A stretch of 64,000 nt of DNA from Pontibacter aquaedesilientis (GTDB lineage Bacteria; Bacteroidota; Bacteroidia; Cytophagales; Hymenobacteraceae), in contig NZ_JACXAJ010000003.1 in NCBI RefSeq assembly GCF_014773225.1, forward strand, positions 186,001 through 250,000, read 5' to 3'. The notes under the pieces were generated by a model. The model had not been told where the DNA came from. It worked only from the letters and a program-made list of their open reading frames with translations, and did no database searches. The translations under genes and the position numbers were made by a program. How positions within the stretch are numbered: the first letter of the stretch is position 1; each line of letters opens with the position of its first letter. Positions 59,353 to 64,000 of the stretch are shown piece after piece.

Positions 59353-60768
59353 CTATTTAACAGATGCCCTGTTGCTCATCACATGCTGCAGGATTTCCTT
59401 CTCGGCCTCCCTGTCAATCGGCCTTCGTGGCTTTGTACTGATGATGCTTCCTGTCTCGTCAATCAGAAAGTAGGCGGGCACATCGCGCAGGCCGTATTGC
59501 TTCACCAACTCGGCCTCTTGACCTTTGAGGTATAACTGCACTCCGCTAAGCCCCCTTGACTCCACTGCGCGACGCCAGGTCTGCTCATCGTCCTCTACGC
59601 CAATATTGATCATTACTACGTCATAGCCCTGCAGTTTCCGGAAAAGCTCTTGTGCATGGGGCTGCTCTACCAGGCACAGGCCACAATCCGTGCGCCAAAA
59701 GCCCAAGTAAACAATCTTTCCACGGAAATCGCTGAGCGATACGGTGTCTCCTCTCACATCTTTCAGGCTGAACTCTGGGGCGGTGCTTCCTACACCTAAG
59801 CCACCATAGCTTTCCAGCTTTCTGTTGAGCGAGGCATGCACGGCTGGCGCTCCTCCGTTACTTTCAAAATCCTGCAGCATGGCAGGCACGTGCAGCACAT
59901 TGCCCTGCTGCAGCGACTGCCGGATAACATGGGCTTGCGCCATGTGGCGGGCTTCACCGTCAAGCTGCTGCCCTACCAGGTCGAACACCTTCCTGAAGTA
60001 GTGCTTATCAGTCGGAATTAAATTGGCCTGCCGCGCCAGGAAGTCTACATAATTGCGGAGGAAGGTCGGAAAGCTGATGCACTGTAAACTAGCTGGCTGC
60101 TTCATATCCAGCTTCGTCAGAAAACTATAGTAGGAAGCAGAAGGAGTCAACTTATTGTTGAGTATTACCCGATTACGCAGGTCATAGAAAGTGAGCCGGT
60201 CGTTGGCATAACTGTACTCAATCTCCGCCATGATCAGCTTTCTGAAGTTTTCGTTGACGGGATACTTCGCTGTTTGCGCCTTAAACGTATTCAGTTGGTC
60301 TTCTTTGCGGTAAGCCAGAAATTTCAGAAATTCACTTTCCGGCAGTTTGATGTTGTCAGGAAGCGTTTGGTAGTCCTCCTCTTCGTCAAAGTGGAGGGAG
60401 TGCAGCGTCAAATAGCTGTTCTCGTTAGCGCCACTCCCCGTAAATTTCAAGGTTTTCAGCATTTTACCTGCCGTAAAGCTCAGGCTCATCTCATACCCAG
60501 GTTCCAGGTATAAAGGCACCGATTCACCGCCGTGTATGAACTCCACTATACCTGCCTCCGTGAGCGACATTTCCAGCACAAACTCTCCTTTCTCCAAACG
60601 CGCCACGGTTTGTCGCTCTTCCGGGTGAAGCGGCGAGGGAAGTGATGCTAGCGTGACCTCTTCGGTTAGGTTTTTTTGTATTTTCCCCTTCAGCACAACT
60701 TTGTTTTGTGCAAAAGAAGGGTATACCGTCAGCATTAGTGCCAGCGATAAAAGCAGCATTCGTCTCAT
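59353..60768 (-). CDS. Exported TlpA/ResA-like thiol-disulfide oxidoreductase
   Basis: A 471-residue envelope protein. The signal peptide (M-R-R-M-L-L-L-S-L-A-L-M-L-T-V) ends at S-F-A-Q. A large N-terminal domain (about 22-325) of the kind found in Bacteroidota TlpA proteins is followed by a C-terminal thioredoxin fold with W-R-T-D-C-G-L-C-L-V-E (CxxC active site, near 363) and R-D-V-P-A-Y-F-L-I-D. It is likely to reduce or oxidise thiols in the periplasm, for example during cytochrome maturation. It has its own strong terminator. Confidence 0.88.
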   Translation of the reverse strand: MRRMLLLSLALMLTVYPSFAQNKVVLKGKIQKNLTEEVTLASLPSPLHPEERQTVARLEKGEFVLEMSLTEAGIVEFIHGGESVPLYLEPGYEMSLSFTAGKMLKTLKFTGSGANENSYLTLHSLHFDEEEDYQTLPDNIKLPESEFLKFLAYRKEDQLNTFKAQTAKYPVNENFRKLIMAEIEYSYANDRLTFYDLRNRVILNNKLTPSASYYSFLTKLDMKQPASLQCISFPTFLRNYVDFLARQANLIPTDKHYFRKVFDLVGQQLDGEARHMAQAHVIRQSLQQGNVLHVPAMLQDFESNGGAPAVHASLNRKLESYGGLGVGSTAPEFSLKDVRGDTVSLSDFRGKIVYLGFWRTDCGLCLVEQPHAQELFRKLQGYDVVMINIGVEDDEQTWRRAVESRGLSGVQLYLKGQEAELVKQYGLRDVPAYFLIDETGSIISTKPRRPIDREAEKEILQHVMSNRASVK

Positions 60769-60964
60769 AGGGGTAAGCGGGTATAAGTGTACTATAAACT
60801 ATATTTTTGGGTACAATAAAATGCTGGTATTTACATCTCAGCATTAGCTACAATTTTGGCAGCTAGCGTCTTGAACACCTAGTATATAGCTTAAAATTCC
60901 AACTTCCCACTTTCTGGGCTATTTTATGAGAAAGGTAAAACTGCATCCTGTTTTAAGCACAAAA

Positions 60965-62350
60965 TTATCCAAAAAGTGCGGCAAAAACTTCTTCCAATCG
61001 CCCGAATGCATGGACGTTTATGGAGAACTTGCTCAGGTCGACCCCCTTCTTGTTATACTTTGAAATATAAATATCGCGGAAGCCCAGTTTCTCAGCTTCT
61101 GTGATGCGGTTTTCGATACGGTTTACTGCCCGCACTTCGCCGCCCAAGCCTACCTCCGCCGCAAAACAAGCAATAGTAGGTATAGCGATGTCCTCAAAAG
61201 AGGATAGGATAGACGCACAAACTGCCAGGTCGAGTGCAGGATCTTCTACCTTGAGGCCACCTGCGATATTGAGGAACACATCCTGTGCACCCAATCTGTA
61301 CCCACCGCGCTTCTCCAAAACGGCCAGCAGCATATTCAGGCGCTTGGCATCAAAGCCGGTGCTGGTACGCTGTGGCGTGCCATAAGTGGCCGGCGTCACC
61401 AGGCTCTGCACTTCTATCAGCAGGGGCCGGTTGCCCTCCAGTGTTGCCCCGATGGCTATACCGCTGAAGGCGTCCTCGCGCTGTGAGATCAGGATCTCGG
61501 AAGGGTTGCTTACCTCGCGTAGGCCAGTGCCCAGCATTTCATAAATACCAAGCTCTGAAGTAGAGCCAAAGCGGTTTTTAGTGGTTCGCAGGATACGGTA
61601 AGTCATGTGGCGGTCGCCCTCGAAGGTGAGCACCGTGTCTACCATGTGCTCCAGGATCTTTGGCCCGGCCAGGTTACCCTCTTTGGTAATATGCCCGATC
61701 AGGAAAACCGGGGTGCCACTCTCTTTGGCAAACTTTAGCAGTTCAGCCGTACATTCGCGCACCTGGCTCACGCTGCCGGCACCCGCCTCTATAAAAGAGG
61801 AGTGCAGCGTCTGGATGGAGTCGATCACGAGCACCTGTGGACGCAGCTGCTCTATCTGCTTGAATATATTTTGGGTACTGGTTTCAGTCAGGATAAAACA
61901 GTCGGAGGTTTGGGCCATGAGTCGCTCAGCCCGCATCTTGATCTGCTGCTCACTCTCTTCGCCGCTTACATAGAGCACTCGGAACCCGCTCAGGCTTAGC
62001 GCGATCTGTAGCATTAATGTTGACTTTCCTATACCTGGCTCACCGCCTATGAGCACCATGGAGCCCGGCACGATACCGCCGCCCAATACCCGGTTCAGCT
62101 CCTGGTCCTGTGTCTGGATGCGCAGCTGCTCCTGGTAGCTGATGTCGGCTATGGGTTTGGGCTTGTTGGCCACCTGGGCCGAAGTGCTGGTATTGCCTAC
62201 TTTCCAGACACTGCTCGGCGTGAGTTCTTCGCGCTGCACCACTTCCTCCACATAGGTGTTCCACTCGCCGCAGGCTGGGCACTTGCCGATCCACTTGGCT
62301 GACTGTGCGCCGCAGTTCTGACAGAAATAGGATGTTTTGATCTTGGCCAT
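60965..62350 (-). CDS. radA: DNA repair protein RadA
   Basis: A 461-residue RecA-like helicase, which drives branch migration in recombination. The N-terminal zinc finger is C-Q-N-C-G-A-Q-S-A-K-W-I-G-K-C-P-A-C-G. Walker A is G-G-E-P-G-I-G-K-S-T, followed by the diagnostic K-N-R-F-G-S motif and a C-terminal Lon-like domain (A-V-L-E-K-R-G-G-Y). All RadA features are complete. Upstream TATCTTCG near the start is close to a -7 box. Confidence 0.97.
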   Translation of the reverse strand: MAKIKTSYFCQNCGAQSAKWIGKCPACGEWNTYVEEVVQREELTPSSVWKVGNTSTSAQVANKPKPIADISYQEQLRIQTQDQELNRVLGGGIVPGSMVLIGGEPGIGKSTLMLQIALSLSGFRVLYVSGEESEQQIKMRAERLMAQTSDCFILTETSTQNIFKQIEQLRPQVLVIDSIQTLHSSFIEAGAGSVSQVRECTAELLKFAKESGTPVFLIGHITKEGNLAGPKILEHMVDTVLTFEGDRHMTYRILRTTKNRFGSTSELGIYEMLGTGLREVSNPSEILISQREDAFSGIAIGATLEGNRPLLIEVQSLVTPATYGTPQRTSTGFDAKRLNMLLAVLEKRGGYRLGAQDVFLNIAGGLKVEDPALDLAVCASILSSFEDIAIPTIACFAAEVGLGGEVRAVNRIENRITEAEKLGFRDIYISKYNKKGVDLSKFSINVHAFGRLEEVFAALFG

Positions 62351-62460
62351 AGGACGAAGATACGCAGATTACAGGGATATTCAGTGCTCTGAGGCCTTCC
62401 GGATTGCAGTTTTTTGACAATGCGCTCAGTGACATTATCCAACAATGAAAACGTAATCTA

Positions 62461-62468
62461 TATATTTG
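62461..62468 (+). promoter_or_regulatory. TATATTTG -7 box for outer-membrane barrel gene
   Basis: A full TAnnTTTG match 18 bp before the ATG at 62487, giving a short leader. No clear -33 TTTG. Confidence 0.55.
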
Positions 62469-62486
62469 TAAACAACTATACTATCT

Positions 62487-63635
62487 ATGAAACTAACCCT
62501 CTACATTATCCTTGGCCTACTGCTGACGTTGGTAAGCCTTACTACTGTGAAAGCCCAAAAGCTGCAACCCGCATACCTGGTCACAGGTTCTTCCGACACG
62601 CTACGGGGAGAGGTGCTTTTAAACAGTGCAGCCAAAATGCTTTATGAAATACAGTTCAAGCAGCAGGGCAATACGGCTAAAACCTATAATGCGGCCGATA
62701 TAAAGGGCTATGGTTTGGACGACAGCCTAAGATTTGAATCGCGGGAGGTCATGGTGGACGAGAAGACGCGTACTATTTTTTTGAAGGTGGTAGTGGATGG
62801 GCCTGCCAAGCTTTATTACGCCCAGAACTTTCACCCTTCTTATGAGTATTTTCTGCAAAAGCAGCAACAGGCGGTCGTGCCACTGCACAAAAACTATTAC
62901 GCCGGCACCCTGGCTGCCATGCTGCAAGAGTGCGACGCACTGAAAAACCACCGGTATAGGTATAGCCTCACTGGTTTAGCTAAGCTGGTGCATACCTATA
63001 ACCAGTGCTCCCACGCGGAACAGAAGAGCATAATCCTGCATAAACAGTCCAGACTAGAGACCCGATGGGGGTTGCGGGTAGGGGCGTCTGCCTTCAAGCC
63101 AAACTACCACTTTGAGACAGGAATACATTCCAACCACGATTTTGACTGGGCGACAGGTATAACCGGGGGCATTTTTTTCAACTTTGGCTTTCAAGGCAAA
63201 AAGTTCTCGCTTCAGCCAGAGCTGCTTTATACCTCCCGCAGAGCCAAAAGCTTTTACGAACACAACCAGCCTCATGACTGGTACTACAAAAGTACCATGG
63301 AGCTGGACGCGCACTACCTGCAGTTACCTGTTCTGCTCAAGTACAGATTTCGCACGGAGGGGTGGCAACCCTACCTGAATGCCGGCCTAAGCTATGGCCT
63401 GGCTCTTTCAAAGAATTTTAGAAACACGGTCACTTATGAAACCGGCTATACCCATATCACTGAAATCACGCTTGAAAAATACGCGATAGGCTACCTGGCT
63501 GGTGCCGGGGTACAGCGCAATGCCTTATCAGCAGACATTCGCTTCAACCGCGAAATTTCTGTAAGCGACTATGGCTACGGAAACAAGGATCTTCAATTCA
63601 ATACCTGGAGCCTTGCGCTGGGCTATACCTTCTAA
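62487..63635 (+). CDS. PorT-like outer-membrane beta-barrel protein
   Basis: A 382-residue envelope protein. A signal peptide (M-K-L-T-L-Y-I-I-L-G-L-L-L-T-L) ends near V-K-A-Q. The first ~190 residues are a small unrecognised domain (Y-L-V-T-G-S-S-D-T-L-R-G-E-V). From about 195 it is a beta-barrel of alternating strands (G-L-R-V-G-A-S, F-S-L-Q-P-E-L-L-Y-T-S, Y-L-Q-L-P-V-L-L-K-Y, W-Q-P-Y-L-N-A-G-L-S-Y) ending in an aromatic residue after T-W-S-L-A-L-G-Y-T. Y-L-Q-L-P-V-L-L-K-Y is a PorT/OmpW-like block. The exact role is unknown. Confidence 0.88.
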   Translation: MKLTLYIILGLLLTLVSLTTVKAQKLQPAYLVTGSSDTLRGEVLLNSAAKMLYEIQFKQQGNTAKTYNAADIKGYGLDDSLRFESREVMVDEKTRTIFLKVVVDGPAKLYYAQNFHPSYEYFLQKQQQAVVPLHKNYYAGTLAAMLQECDALKNHRYRYSLTGLAKLVHTYNQCSHAEQKSIILHKQSRLETRWGLRVGASAFKPNYHFETGIHSNHDFDWATGITGGIFFNFGFQGKKFSLQPELLYTSRRAKSFYEHNQPHDWYYKSTMELDAHYLQLPVLLKYRFRTEGWQPYLNAGLSYGLALSKNFRNTVTYETGYTHITEITLEKYAIGYLAGAGVQRNALSADIRFNREISVSDYGYGNKDLQFNTWSLALGYTF

Positions 63636-63652
63636 AAGCAACCAGTTAATAC

Positions 63653-63690
63653 AAAAGAGGCGCTACCCAATCCGGGATAGCGCCTCTTTT
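63653..63690. terminator. Bidirectional terminator between convergent genes
   Basis: Arms AAAAGAGGCGCTA (63653-63665) and TAGCGCCTCTTTT (63678-63690), between the barrel gene and the histidine kinase gene. Confidence 0.92.
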
Positions 63691-63707
63691 TATGATATAG
63701 CGGCCTG

Positions 63708-64000
63708 TTAGGTTTGCGGCACCGCCACAGGCTCCTGCTTGAAGTATACTTTGAAGGTAGTTCCCTGACCCAGCTCACTTTCCACTTCGATGCGGCCCCC
63801 ATTGTTCTCAATGATGCGCTTCACGATGTAGAGCCCGATGCCTGTCCCTTCCACGTGGTTGTGCAGGCGCTTGAACATAGAGAATAGCTTGTGCTGATGC
63901 TGCTTTTTGATGCCCAACCCATTGTCCTGCACCTGCAGCACAACATATTCGCCATCCAAATGAGTGCTTAGGCGCACCGAAGGCAGGCGCTCCGGCGACC
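63708..64000 (-). CDS. Sensor histidine kinase, C-terminal fragment (cut by window)
   Basis: The frame is open to the window edge, so the gene is truncated at its 5' end by the window. It encodes the end of a HATPase_c domain: V-Q-D-N-G-L-G-I (G1 box), the F box F-S-M-F-K-R-L-H and G-T-G-I-G-L-Y-I-V-K-R-I-I (G2 box), then G-T-T-F-K-V-Y-F. All ATP-lid residues are present. The sensing domain, His box and partner regulator lie outside the window. The internal GTG at 63977 is not a real start, since the frame runs on past it. Confidence 0.9.
   Translation of the reverse strand, partial: SPERLPSVRLSTHLDGEYVVLQVQDNGLGIKKQHQHKLFSMFKRLHNHVEGTGIGLYIVKRIIENNGGRIEVESELGQGTTFKVYFKQEPVAVPQT

Noticed and set aside
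1..64000. tRNA, rRNA, insertion sequence or prophage
   Set aside because: No characteristic tRNA arm, rRNA conserved block, transposase or phage gene was recognised anywhere in the window.

Overview
The window looks like chromosomal DNA from an aerobic, pigmented Bacteroidota bacterium. The best fit is the Hymenobacteraceae, close to Pontibacter; this is inferred from gene families and style, not from a search. The signs are five secreted proteins with type IX secretion (T9SS) C-terminal sorting domains, Bacteroidota-type promoters (TAnnTTTG at -7) with no convincing Shine-Dalgarno sequences, DUF4783, YcxB-like, PorT-like and DUF4105 proteins, and a CruF/CrtD carotenoid pair. I see no rRNA, tRNA, insertion sequence, prophage or CRISPR array.

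Layout. 1-2.1 kb: gene-poor start with possible decayed coding sequence, two paralogous small proteins and a 114-bp tandem duplication. 2.1-9.7 kb: OmpA lipoprotein, a T9SS protein, a small heat-shock protein, several small hypotheticals, an alpha/beta hydrolase and an RlpA-like lipoprotein. 9.7-15.5 kb: ZIP metal transporter, methyltransferase, YcxB-like protein, nadC, DUF4783 and gpmI. 15.5-22.7 kb: lipoprotein, M43 metalloprotease, YjbQ, beta-helix lipoprotein, prfA, a DUF3365 haem lipoprotein and a thioredoxin/DUF6952 pair. 22.7-26.2 kb: TetR regulator and the carotenoid genes cruF, crtD and an SRPBCC protein. 26.4-36.4 kb: SNF2 helicase, FtsX/LolC-type permease, methyltransferase, rbfA, a polytopic membrane protein, rpiB, tatC and glyA. 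36.6-50.1 kb: three large T9SS surface proteins, one of 2036 residues with about 17 IPT/TIG repeats and two paralogues, then a metallophosphatase. 50.2-52.9 kb: two very hydrophilic small proteins, an SDR oxidoreductase, a pterin dehydratase and rsmI. 53-64 kb: DUF4105 protein, inositol monophosphatase family, small Cys-rich membrane protein, MscS channel, radical SAM/SPASM enzyme, baeRF protein, TlpA-like oxidoreductase, radA, outer-membrane barrel and the end of a histidine kinase.

Three structures are not explained by the genes. (1) The octamer TATACCTG (often GCTATACCTG), on either strand, occurs roughly 50 times by eye, against about two expected by chance. It lies between genes and inside genes in different reading frames, so it behaves like an uptake-type or otherwise selected genome word. 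(2) Four intergenic spacers at 18.2, 19.8, 26.3 and 30.9 kb share one architecture: degenerate short-word arrays of opposite polarity against the two flanking genes, giving 100-200 bp inverted-arm elements. (3) The two paralogous surface genes belong to a tandem segmental duplication with an offset of about 3.15 kb. It also copied the upstream leader and the 3' end of the metallophosphatase gene, and that copy is now a decayed pseudogene at about 46.34-46.64 kb.
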